Source of the DNA: Akebia trifoliata
Taxonomy: Eukaryota > Streptophyta > Magnoliopsida > Ranunculales > Lardizabalaceae
Assembly: GCA_017979445.1 (NCBI GenBank)
Contig: CM030717.1
Coordinates: 10,435,639-10,499,638 of the forward strand
Reading direction: 5' to 3'
Length of the DNA stretch: 64,000 nucleotides
Both the position numbers and the translations under genes were made by a program. The notes under the pieces were generated by a model. The model made no database searches. It worked only from the letters and a program-made list of their open reading frames with translations, and had not been told where the DNA came from. Each line of letters starts with the position of its first letter. Within the stretch, counting starts at the first letter, position 1. Positions 10,967-21,400 of the stretch are shown in pieces.

Positions 10967-13900
10967 TATATATATTAGTTTTTTGTAGGCTGTGATGTTG
11001 GATTGCCAATCTGGTAATCCATGTGGCCCAACGACCCTTAATAAGGAAAGTGTTTTTCAAACAGAAATACTTTTATTTCCGAAAAATATTATTTGGTTGG
11101 AAAAAAAAAAGAATTAAAAATTTAAAATCATTAATGCAATTTTTGGGATTTAAAGGGGTGATGGAATTTCACCGGCAATGAAGAAATTAGAGCGTTATTC
11201 AGTTCAGAAAGTTACCGGGGATGGTCGCTGTATGTTTCGTGCACTGGTAACATCTCGTTTCGATTCTACGCTGCTTATTTTGGCTATTTTTAATTTTTCT
11301 AAATCTTAGATTTGCATTTCGATAGCATTGCTTCATTACCACTAAAGATTAAGTTGTTGTGACTTATTATAAAACCCGGATGTAATCCATAGGTAAAAGG
11401 AATGGCTATCAACAAGGGAATCAATATTACTCCACGGGTTGAGAGAGATGACGCTGGTAATATGATTGACCCATTTATATTCTTGGTTGATGTGAATTTG
11501 TAATTAAAGTTAGTTTTGTTTGTTCATGTGACTTTGGAATGGGATAGTTCTAAAGTTTCTCAACTTGGTACTACCTCCACTTTGAAAATGCCGTGCCCAC
11601 AAATATGATGTTTGGTTGAAATAAAGCCACGACATTTTTATTCACGTTTTTCTTACTGGGTTTCCCTCACTCTTGTTGCCTATGTTTCCTTTGGTGTTTC
11701 CATCAACAGACAACACCTTAAAGTTTATTTATTGCTTTCTATTGTAAAGTTCTAATCCAATACTGACGTAGCGGAAGCATGTGAATCAAGAGATTTGATG
11801 GGAATTAAGATATTGTGTTCAATGAGACACTCAAAATCAATAGATTTTATTGATAAACAAGCAATAACTTGAAAGAAAATAAAACATCAAGCTAAAAAGT
11901 AATAAAGAGAGAAAAGATAATTGAATCGATGATGATTATTAATTTTTGGATTTGGAGCTCCTTATATAGATAACTCCATCATAACAATTTAGAATTCTAC
12001 TAAAATACTAAAAATTAACATTCCTAACCTATTTATAAAATAGTACTAACTTTCTAATCCTATTAGAACTTAGATTGAACACTTTTAAGCATTTCTGAAT
12101 ATAGCCTAAATAATAAAAACAAATTTAAAACAAATTAGAAACTAACAAGGAGTTGTACTCCTAACATAACTATGAAATAAAAATCCTACTAAAACTCTAA
12201 CTAGGATTGTAGATATCTTACATCAAATACATCTCTCCATATTTCAATCTATGAAAGGTGAAGGAGAGCAAAGTAGTCTGAAATTCTAATCTAACACCTC
12301 TCTCTATATTTCAATCTGTGAAAGTGGAAGGAGAGCAAAGAAGTATGAAGTTCTAATCTTAAAAAGTAGTCTTTCTATATGTGCCTTTTGGAATTTGAAA
12401 AGAAAACTGGTAATTATGTGTGGATATCCTAGAAGTAGGCTTAGACCCATATCTCATTTGGTTTGACACATTTCAAAGAAACTTTGAGGTCATGGGTTCA
12501 AGTCCAGCTTACCCATATAAAAAAAAAAAAAGAAAGTCCCTGAAGAAGAGCTATGAACTATGACCATTCAAGGAGCCTTTAGAAAAATCCCTGCATGGGT
12601 TGTCTTCCATGGTCTATGGGAGTCGTTGATGCCTATCTGCCTAGGGTGACATAGTTAGGGTTGGAAGTGCTTAAAGATCTTCAAGAACTAAATATTGCTT
12701 CTACTTTCTCTTCTGGTCTCTACTTTCTACACAAACCTCAGCTCTCTCACTCTCTTGCTCTTTCCAAGAGAGAAAAGTAAAACAGAAACCTTGCATTCAA
12801 TCTCCACAATGTGGTATTTCACAAGTTATGGGGGTGTAGGGGTGTAACTTGGCAATGTTGAGATCTTGAAGATCAGTCACTTCTGAAACCAACTCCCACC
12901 TTTGGCTTGCATTACCCTACGTCCAACATATCATTTGTTGATACTTGATATCGAAAACTGTCGGGTCTGTACATGGAGGGCTGGATTTGTATTTTTTATT
13001 TTTTAGCTAAGTTCATTGGATTTAGATTATTGTACCTGCATGTACAAGAATTTAAATAGTTTCATAACTAATGTAGATGAACTGCGGATGGCTGTAAAAG
13101 AGGTAATATGTGAAAGTGATAAAGAAAGACGTCAGTATGAAGAAGCACTTGTTGCAATTACCGTTGATGAGTCTTTGAACCGGTTAGTATCTCTACATCT
13201 CAGAAGTTCTACAGTATTCCTTTTGTTTTCTCATGCTATTGTTTTAGGATTTCACCAGTGTTTACACAATAATTAAATGCCTTACTGTAGATACTGCCAA
13301 CGCATTGAACGATCTGATTTCTGGGGAGGAGAGTCAGAATTGTTGGTGAGTTTTCTATTGATACATTCTTTCTAATGCCCCTATCTGTGAACTCCACTTA
13401 TTTCTTTTTATTTTTAGTTTATTTTTATGTTGTCGAGAGAATTAGGGTTGGGTCAGGTTCGCTTTCAAATCTGTGGGTGAAAGCCAACCTGAACTAGACC
13501 CAGGATGAATCATTCAATGCGGACGGTAAAGACACAAGCGGACTGTTACTCATTCCCTCCATATTAGGTTTCATGATAAATATAAGTATTTCAGCATCTT
13601 GGGCAATCCCAAATCCTTCATATAAACTGTAATTGATTGCTTGAAGCCCAAAACCACACTAATTAACTCATTTGAACCAGCCACTACTGAGACTACCAGA
13701 GATTTTATTGTTGAAGAGTTTTATAAAGTTGTACACATAACACTCCAACAGCTTAAAATCGATGAAATATAATTGTAATCCTATACTTGAGTGAGTAAAT
13801 GATCAAAGACGAAGCACTCGTTAAGTGCACGATGCCTGTGAGCAATATTTGATTATTTGAACGAGTTCAAAGGTTAACTAGCCTTAAATGTTGGGTCTCT

Positions 13901-14850
13901 TTATTTGGCATATTATGAATCTATATCTATGCATATTACACATACATATTGCTTTGTTTCAAAGGACTGATTATATTAATTCCTCCCTCAGGTATTGTCA
14001 AAGTTGTGTCGTCAGCCAATCGTTGTGTACATACCAGAGCATGAGGTATGTTTTCTCCCTGAACAAAATATTATGGAGTCAGACGTTGACTTATTTAATA
14101 TTGGTTTGTTTATCAAATAAAATGGAAGTCTAAATTGACTAAGTGGATTAAAACACATAGTAAAAACCCATGTAAATCCAATAAGTGTTTCTATAAGACA
14201 GCTTCGTCAATGGCCAAGGATATCTCTAAACAACACACATCAGCAGTTGTACAGATGTTATGTTACATAGAAAAATATATACAGAATAATTTGAGTGCCC
14301 TTTTAACTTTAGAGGGGCAATCTTTCTTTTCCCTTGTTAAAGAATTGCACTAGAAATTTCCAGAATCGGGAGGTACCAAAATCACTCCCGTCCCATTTAA
14401 GATAAATATTCTCTCTTCTATCTTCATGTTTTGTAAGGATAAGTCATTAGTCTGGCTTCCCCGCCCTTATAACCAAGGTTTAAAATCTCATCTTGAGGCA
14501 GTGTCTTACTTAGGAGAAAATCTGATTTCGTTCTTGTCTTGGCCAAAACATTACGAAACAGAATAGAACGTTGAATTATGCTTGTACCACTGAACGGGGC
14601 CCAAAGAGATTTATAAAACAAAAACAGTACTTATGCACTTAAAGCAGATCATTGACAATTTCCATTTGATAGATTTATGATGTTTCATGTTGCTGACCAT
14701 GTACAGCATACAAGGGGAGGATGGGGTAGTGGTTTCATTCCAATTGCAGAGTATGGAGCTGAGTTTGGTAAGGCGTCAAGGAAGGGAAACCCGAGGAAGG
14801 CAGTGAGGCTTTTATACAGTGGTAATAATCATTATGACCTACTAATTTGA
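10371..14850 (+). CDS. OTU3: OTU-domain deubiquitinating cysteine protease (OTU3-like)
   Basis: Exons: 10371-10392, 10487-10640, 11156-11246, 11393-11456, 13077-13182, 13291-13345, 13992-14045 and 14707-14850. All introns are GT-AG and phases agree, giving 690 nt or 229 residues. The start MAGKPSN joins LLLEQLREGTAEFEL through a phase-1 junction. The OTU core has TGDGRCMFRAL, with predicted catalytic Asp81 and Cys84, then WGGESELLVLSKL and IVVYIPEHE, and ends GNNHYDLLI with catalytic His224. Family knowledge: plant OTU proteases cleave ubiquitin chains. The short length without a plastid transit peptide fits Arabidopsis OTU3 better than the longer OTU4, but this assignment is from memory. Intron 4 (1620 bp) and intron 2 contain repeats. 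The frame is intact. The UTRs are not delimited. Confidence 0.92.
10738..11040. repeat. Dispersed repeat in OTU intron 2 (copy 1)
   Basis: It starts 'gactagcttaaatgattta' and includes 'ttagtaagattttaaatctt', then 'ttggattgccaat' and 'ggtaatccatgtgg' towards the end. The same modules occur at 24950-25280, where the right end has 'gaatcttattaaattagtca' and 'ggctagtc', roughly the inverse of the start here. I infer a non-autonomous TIR element family. An (AC)n(AT)n microsatellite at 10937-10976 lies inside. Confidence 0.6.
12232..12365. repeat. 67-bp tandem duplication in OTU intron 4
   Basis: Two direct copies of 'atatttcaatct', 'gaaggagagcaaag' and 'ttctaatct' lie in tandem with a few substitutions. 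Confidence 0.7.
12436..12535 (+). mobile_element. SINE-like element in OTU intron 4
   Basis: A tRNA-like A box (around ATCTCATTTGGT, 12451-12462) is followed about 40 bp later by a B box GGTTCAAGTCC (12495-12505) and a 3' A-rich tail (12521-12534). This is the layout of a short tRNA-derived SINE. No target-site duplication was identified. Confidence 0.5.
14424..14640 (-). repeat. Probable dispersed repeat in OTU intron 7
   Basis: On the minus strand it reads 'ttggccaagacaagaacgaa' and later 'gatgagattttaaaccttgg', phrases that resemble a widespread plant intergenic repeat. I cannot assign a family or place its ends. Confidence 0.3.
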
Positions 14851-16709
14851 GATAAGTCTTAAGTGTATTTTGTATTCAAGAATGCGGAAACTGTGTTTAA
14901 ACTTTTACTGTGCCAGGACTTTGGATATTATAACGTTGGCCGCAATGTGGAAATCATCAATTAACTAACACATTCATAGTCCGAACATGGAACATTTTCT
15001 AAGGTGTGCAAATTTTTTGTGCAACCCTTAAGACAACAATGCCTATAATCGGAGTCTCTTCTTGCGAACATCAATTGATGAAGTAGATTCAATTTCTCCC
15101 TTGAGACTCTTAAGAGGAAAGCAAAGCAAAGCAAATAGTAAAGTGGGAGCGATAGAGCTTCTCACTGAAGGATACAAAGAAGTTATATATACTCATAAAA
15201 AAAAGGATACAAAGAAGTCAAAACGCCACTGCATGGACGAAGATTTCTTTCAACGAAATTCAACATTCGAAACGAATCTCTCATGATGCAATTGCTATGT
15301 GATCATATAAAGATGCAATGCAGTTAAAATGTTATGCATGGAAGAAAATTTCTTTCGGCAAAATTCAATATTCCGATCAAATTTCTCTCATGATGCAATC
15401 CATCTAGTATTGAAAGCTTGAACATTTTTCTAGAGGTGATTCGTTGCATAACAAATAGTTCGGTCCACTGGCTCTTTGTCGGGTAAGTCTCTATTTATGG
15501 AGGCTATGAGCAATGTGATTTACTCCACGCTTGCTAGGATGGGGGTGTGCAAAATTCATAAGCTTGCTATTTTTATTTTTTTAAATTTTTTTTCAGAGGG
15601 ATATTTACGAAAATGTGACCAACTTTTGAAGAATTTATGATTCTGACTCACTGTTCATTTTGTAATTATCAAAACATGAACAGTACTGATATCGAAGGTT
15701 TTCCAGTGACAATTTCACAGGTTTAAAGTGACAATCTTGTAATTATCAAGGGACTATTTTGCAGAGTGTGCTATTTTTAGTGAAATTGTCATTATACAAA
15801 CCAGTTAGGGGGAAAAATCAGCGAGTTTGTCACTTTAAACCTCACTTGAAAATCCTGCAATTTCACACGTTAATGTTTCCGTAATTAAAATGCAGTTGGT
15901 TGGAATCGTAAAATCATCAAATTCAGCGCACGAAATGGTAATTTACTCCTTTTTAAATCTTTATTAATTGGTTCAAATGATTCAGTTCAGACATTACAAA
16001 TGTGAGAAATTGTTAAGAAATGCTATAATTAGCTTGTCCTACCTCATACTTAATAGTTAAGGTAAGTAAAATGAAATCTTTTTGTTTGGTAGAAATAGTT
16101 AATAATGGAGCTGACATGAGAGATTTAATGTGGGTCTTTTTAGGAGATTTGCTTTAAAAAAAAAAAACAGAAGAAATATTGGCACACCGGGTTTTATTAA
16201 AGTATCGCCTCTATAAGATTATTCTTCCACATTGATGAACAGAGCGGATTAATTAGATTTTTGAAGATGGTCCGAGCATATATGATGTATATTTTAATTG
16301 TAATTAAGATGATCACTTTCTCGTGATGGAATGAATATGATAACAATTACTAATTTAGTATTGGGATGGCACCATCTGCATTATTATATAGAAGGATATC
16401 AATTACCAAATAGTATAGAATATTAGGCGGCACAAAGCAGACAGAAGAGTTGACATAGACAATTGTTCAGATGAATGAAGAACACAATAGGTCTAACAAC
16501 AACCTCAATAAAAGATCAAACCCCCCAAATCAACACATAAATTTCAGCAACTTGAATTAAAATCGAATAAAAAATACAAACCATCCAAAAAGATTTACGA
16601 TATGTAAAGGTCTCTAAGACCTCAATCCCATGGGATCACTTGAAAGGTTAGGCTCAACTAACTCAAATCTAATTTTCTTTTGAGTCGTGCTGGAGTGATC
16701 TCAAGCTGA
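14851..16709. other. Intergenic between OTU and hairpin pair
   Basis: The segment includes the OTU 3' flank. A weakly self-complementary stretch at 15700-15850 has 'ggtttaaagtgacaa' against 'tgtcactttaaacc'. The short open frame at 15062-15286 has no recognisable domain. No gene is called. Confidence 0.5.
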
Positions 16710-16826
16710 AATCTCATTTCGCACTTCATGACATGAAAGTGGATAGGAATCAAAGTTGATAGATACAAGTGAAAAAGTATCTATGATTTCTATCCACTTT
16801 CACGTCATGAAGTACGATATGAGATT
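16710..16826. repeat. Hairpin 1 of tandem hairpin pair
   Basis: The left arm begins AATCTCAT and contains 'cacttcatgacatgaaagtg'. The right arm contains 'cactttcacgtcatgaagt' and ends ATGAGATT. The arms of about 50 bp pair with few mismatches around 'gatagatacaagtgaaa'. A diverged second copy follows 139 bp downstream. Confidence 0.8.
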
Positions 16827-16846
16827 CTAATTTGATGTAACTGTTG

Positions 16847-16965
16847 GAATCTCATATCGCACTTCACGACATGAAAGTAGATAGGAATCATAATTGATAG
16901 ATACAAGTGAAAAAGCATCTATAATTCTTATCTACTGTCATGTTATGAAGTAAGGTATAAGATTC
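16847..16965. repeat. Hairpin 2 of tandem hairpin pair
   Basis: This repeats hairpin 1 in the same order: left arm 'gaatctcatatcgcacttca', loop 'gatagatacaagtgaaaaag', right arm ending 'tataagattc'. The right arm has diverged more than the left. Confidence 0.8.
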
Positions 16966-18401
16966 CAGGTTGATGTCACCTCAGCCCATTACTCTTTTCT
17001 TTTCTTTGGTCCCGTGTGTGTGTAGGGGTGTCCCACTCTTGGCCTAGATGTAGGCTAACAAAGAACATTAAAACAACAAGCTCTCCCAACTTTCCCCTAA
17101 ACACACTTTTCAAAACAAAACATAGAAAACAGGCAAATATTTAATATATAAAGCCAAGGAATTATTAAAACTCTTTTAACTTCCCCAACAGACTGCCCTT
17201 TTCCATAACCTAAGGTATATATAGCTTTTCTTGCCTTTCCATTGGGACATCCCACCAAGGGTGTTGTTTCCAATTGAGTTGTCACTTTATTGTGCACAAG
17301 AACCATTTAACTTAAAAATGATAATTGACATTGACTCGTCACGAGTTAACTCATAGCAATTTTTAAAAATCCGACCGATAATTGGATTGAATATTTGTTA
17401 AATTGGACAGATCGTAGTCAAATCATAGTTCAATTCGATCGAACTATATATATTTATTAAAATATGTATACATTTTTCTTTAAACATCTTTATTTATATA
17501 TATGCAAAAATGATTCATTAGTCAAACCACTAGTTTGGTCCAATTTTTTTAAAAACAAACTTGTTGATAAGGCGTAAAATGGGTTGGACTTAACCCTAAA
17601 TATGAGTGATCCAAGTAAAAACAGATCAAATAGTGGTCAACGTCTCTTGACCTGACATTATGCAACTCGACTGACCCGAATCTAAGGAGAATTTCTCTGA
17701 ACCCTAGGGGATGTTTCTAATGTGAAATGCAATTCAACCCAACATGACCTTGGCTGGTATGATTCGAGTCGGGTCCAGATTCAACTTTTTTTTATATCCA
17801 AATCTAAATCTGGATATACTTAGATCCGACCCGGATCCAACCCATTTTATACCCCACTTTTACCACCCTTGCACGATGCCACGATAATCCACTCACCTGT
17901 GCACGTTAACGAGCTCTGCCAGAAACAATCTAAACCGTTTCAAGAATGTGGGCCCCACCGTGTTTTAGTCGTTCGTTTACATTACGATAATACCCTCAAT
18001 CAATATCCATAATACCATCAAACACCGAAACAGATTGAAGTAAGGAAGAACAAACTACAAAGCAGCCCACATGCAGTGAAGTTGGTTATGGAAGGAAAGT
18101 CTGTTTTGACGTTCTCTCTAAACCTAAAACTACTAATTTTTTTTTTACTTAAAAACAAAGGAAAAAAAAGAAGAAAAAAGACGAGTGGTTTCAAGCTTTT
18201 AGGCTGGATTCTAAAACCACCAACCCCACCTTCCAAAGCAGGGGAATTATTACCATTGTGGACAAAAAAGGTGAGAGTGGGACTACAAAAGCTCAAAACC
18301 ACTTTTCGCAGTCCCATCAAAACCACCACCACCAATTCTGTTCATCAGATCCCCAATAGAAGAAGAAATCCGGTTTCGGTTCTCAATTTCTTCTGCTGCA
18401 A
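16966..18401. other. Intergenic and reticulon upstream region
   Basis: Holds an old repeat-like stretch (about 17330-17870) with inverted phrases such as 'gggtccagattcaac' and 'gatccgacccggatccaac'. The region from about 17930 is a likely promoter and 5' UTR of the reticulon gene, though I cannot place a TATA box or transcription start. No coding sequence is supported. Confidence 0.45.
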
Positions 18402-21400
18402 ATGGGCTCCTCTTCTGATCGTTTGTTTAACAGACAAAGAACAGTTCATGAGATCCTTGGTGGAGAATTCGGTAAATAAAATTTTCGCTTATTTAATCGA
18501 AATTGTGATTTTCTTTAACAAACTAATGGAGAATTGGGTGAAGAGATGCTAATTTCAATTTGATTTATGATTTTAGGGGTGATGGTTGGGTTTCTTTATA
18601 TTTTGATTGAAGATTCATGGAAGATTTGCAGTTTTTACACATATGGATTTTGATTTTAAGGTTTATATTGGATTTGGTTTAACAGTTGCAGATGTGATGC
18701 TGTGGAGGAGGAAAAATTTAACAATGGGGATACTGTTGGTGACACTTGCTGCATGGGTGGTGTTTGAGAAATCTGGTTATACTCTGCTTTCGCTTGTTTC
18801 TAATGTTCTTCTGCTCTTGTTTGCCATTCTTTACGTTTGGGCAAAATCTGCAGCGGTTCTCAACAGGTAAGCTATTTGATCCGATGATGTCTTCGTCAGC
18901 AATGCAAGATTGCAATTTATAGGATTTGGTAGATATATTGGACAATGACACAACATATGGGAAAGAAAATAGAAACACAATGTAAATAAAAATTAATAAA
19001 TTAAATAGGAAATTAAGTAGAAGAGAAGAACCCAGATTCCACATATACAAATTAAAACTTGAAAGGGATCTTTCTGATTCTCGAGAATGAGGGGGCAAAG
19101 GTATTGATTGAGGAAGATCTCTTGTTCTTATTTTAAGTTATAAGATTCATTATAAGTAATACAATTCAGATCATGATTGGATTCACATATGTTTGGTAAA
19201 AAGTAGAATCTTTCCTTTGAGAATGACCAAAAGATGGAAAGTCTATCTACATTAACCCACACCCCATGAGGATTGGATTCAACTAGGAACGTATCAAAAT
19301 AAATGAATAAAAACTTGTAAATCATATTTTTTGTACTTCTATTGTTCTATACATATCATTACTTTATGGTGTTCTTTGTTGTATTTTGTGTAATTTAAGG
19401 TTTTTCTTTCTTTAATTTTGTCTAATTGGGTAGGTATACAAGAGGTGAGGTATACTTTAGCTATGATTCAGGATTATGGTTTCCTACACTATTTTCTAAT
19501 GGATTTATAAGTTTGGTTTGATCTAGTAAATCTTTGCCATATGCTTTTAGTTTAAGTATTTCTTGGTTATGTGCAGTGAGATTTTGATAGGGGCATAATT
19601 AAGAGTTTTATTACGTGTAATATGGTTGATTTGATGCCAAACATGTTATAAACCCTATGTAACAGGGTAATTATTCCCTTTTAGGGGTTTGATCTGGTTA
19701 GACTCATGTTAGGTTCAAACATACTTATATAACTAAGTAGGGAAATGTCTTTTTTTTTCTTTCCATTGACTTTTGTATTGCTCTTGCCAAAAAACAAAAG
19801 AAAAAACAGGTGGCTACAATCACTCCTGAAATATTCAATTTGTTACTTGTAAAATGTATGTATCAAAGAGTATGGTTGCAAAAGGTGTCTATGTGAATAT
19901 AGGTTTGGAGTTGTGGAGAGAGACGTAATTTGTTTTGATTAATGATGTAGAATTTTGTCTAAAAAATAAATGAACAAAGGGGAAAACATTATGCTTTTAT
20001 CAGACTCTTGTGAACGATATTCTCAAGTATTTTGGCAATTCAAATAATGTGCCTTTTTGGATGGTTAAGACTTGGGACTGTCTTATTTTAAGTTGTGACC
20101 AAATCAAGAATTGGCCTTTTAAATGGAAGGTAGAAATAGATGGGTAAGTCCCATCAATTCGATGGTGGATGGTTCTAAGCATGGAATTGTTTCTTGGTCG
20201 GTGTTTCAAAAGGCTTTTGAGCCTAACTCCTTGAGCTTGTCTTGTGATATGGTTTCCTGAAATGCTATGCACTTTATTAAGAAGGAATAAAAGCTCGTGG
20301 GATATACATTTTGTCCATTGAGACTGAAAAAGGGTGATGATTCATGCCATGTACACCTTTATTTCATAGCCCGTGTCAAAAGTGTGTACCTTATGTGCAT
20401 ATCCCAATGGTGGCAAGTTGTAGTAGCTTAAAAAAGTTTAATTTATTCTCTCTGTCCTTAGTTAAAATTAATAATATATTCTTGGAAAATGTTGATTGAT
20501 GAAGGGCTATGGAACTTATATGTAGAAACATACTGATGCAATTATATCACAAATTCCACTAGAAGAGTGGAGAAAGTGGTTCTTGGAAAATCTAAATTCT
20601 AAACAAAAAAATAATGATTACTAAAAGAATCTTGGTAGTGGCTTGAATAATCTGATTTTGCGTGGTTGGCTTGCTCCTAATTTCTGCATTCTTTGCAAAA
20701 GAGATGGGGAATCTGTTGATCATATCCTTATACATTGTCCTTCCTTGTTTGGGATTTGGATGCACTTGTTCTCTCTTCTCTAGGTGGATTGGGTTCTCCC
20801 TTGATCCATTTTCTTGCTTTTGATAGAGTGGACTAAGAATGTCTTCTCCAAGAGAAAAAGAAACCTTTGGGCTATCCTTCCTTTTGTCATCTGTTGCGGT
20901 CTTTGGAAATAGAGGAATAATATGGTGTTTCAGGGAAAGGAGAATCCTTCTCAAGCGGTAATTCCAGAGATCTTGGGGCTACTTTTGGGCTAAATTAACC
21001 AAGGACTTCGAGGGTTTTCTTTTGCAGATTTCGTGTTTCAGTGGGATTCTGTGTGTGCTTAGTGGTTGGTCTTGGGGTTTTTAGTTTGGCCTTGGGTCCT
21101 TTGATTGTCTTTCTTTTCTTTTTTCATTTTTCTTCTTCTGTATTGAGTGCTACCTCTGTCTCTTTTTCTCTTCTTCAGGTTTTTAGTAAAAGAATTGTTT
21201 TGGAAAAATTGGTTAGACTTGGCAACAAATAGAAGAGTAGAAAAATATTTACAGACTTGCTGATGTAGAACCACCTAGATTTGTTTGATTCTAAGGTTGA
21301 TATACTTTGGGAAGGGTGGTGGAAAGACTTATTAGATGGTGACGAAGAAGAAAGAAAAATGATAGAAAATGGGTTTAAGCCCAAAAGATTTTGTTGGCCA

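Noticed and set aside
12436..12535. Functional tRNA gene
   Set aside because: A and B boxes are present but no cloverleaf with paired acceptor stem can be formed; the A-rich tail points to a SINE.
16710..16965. CRISPR-like direct repeats
   Set aside because: Only two long palindromic units in a plant genome; no short repeat-spacer pattern.
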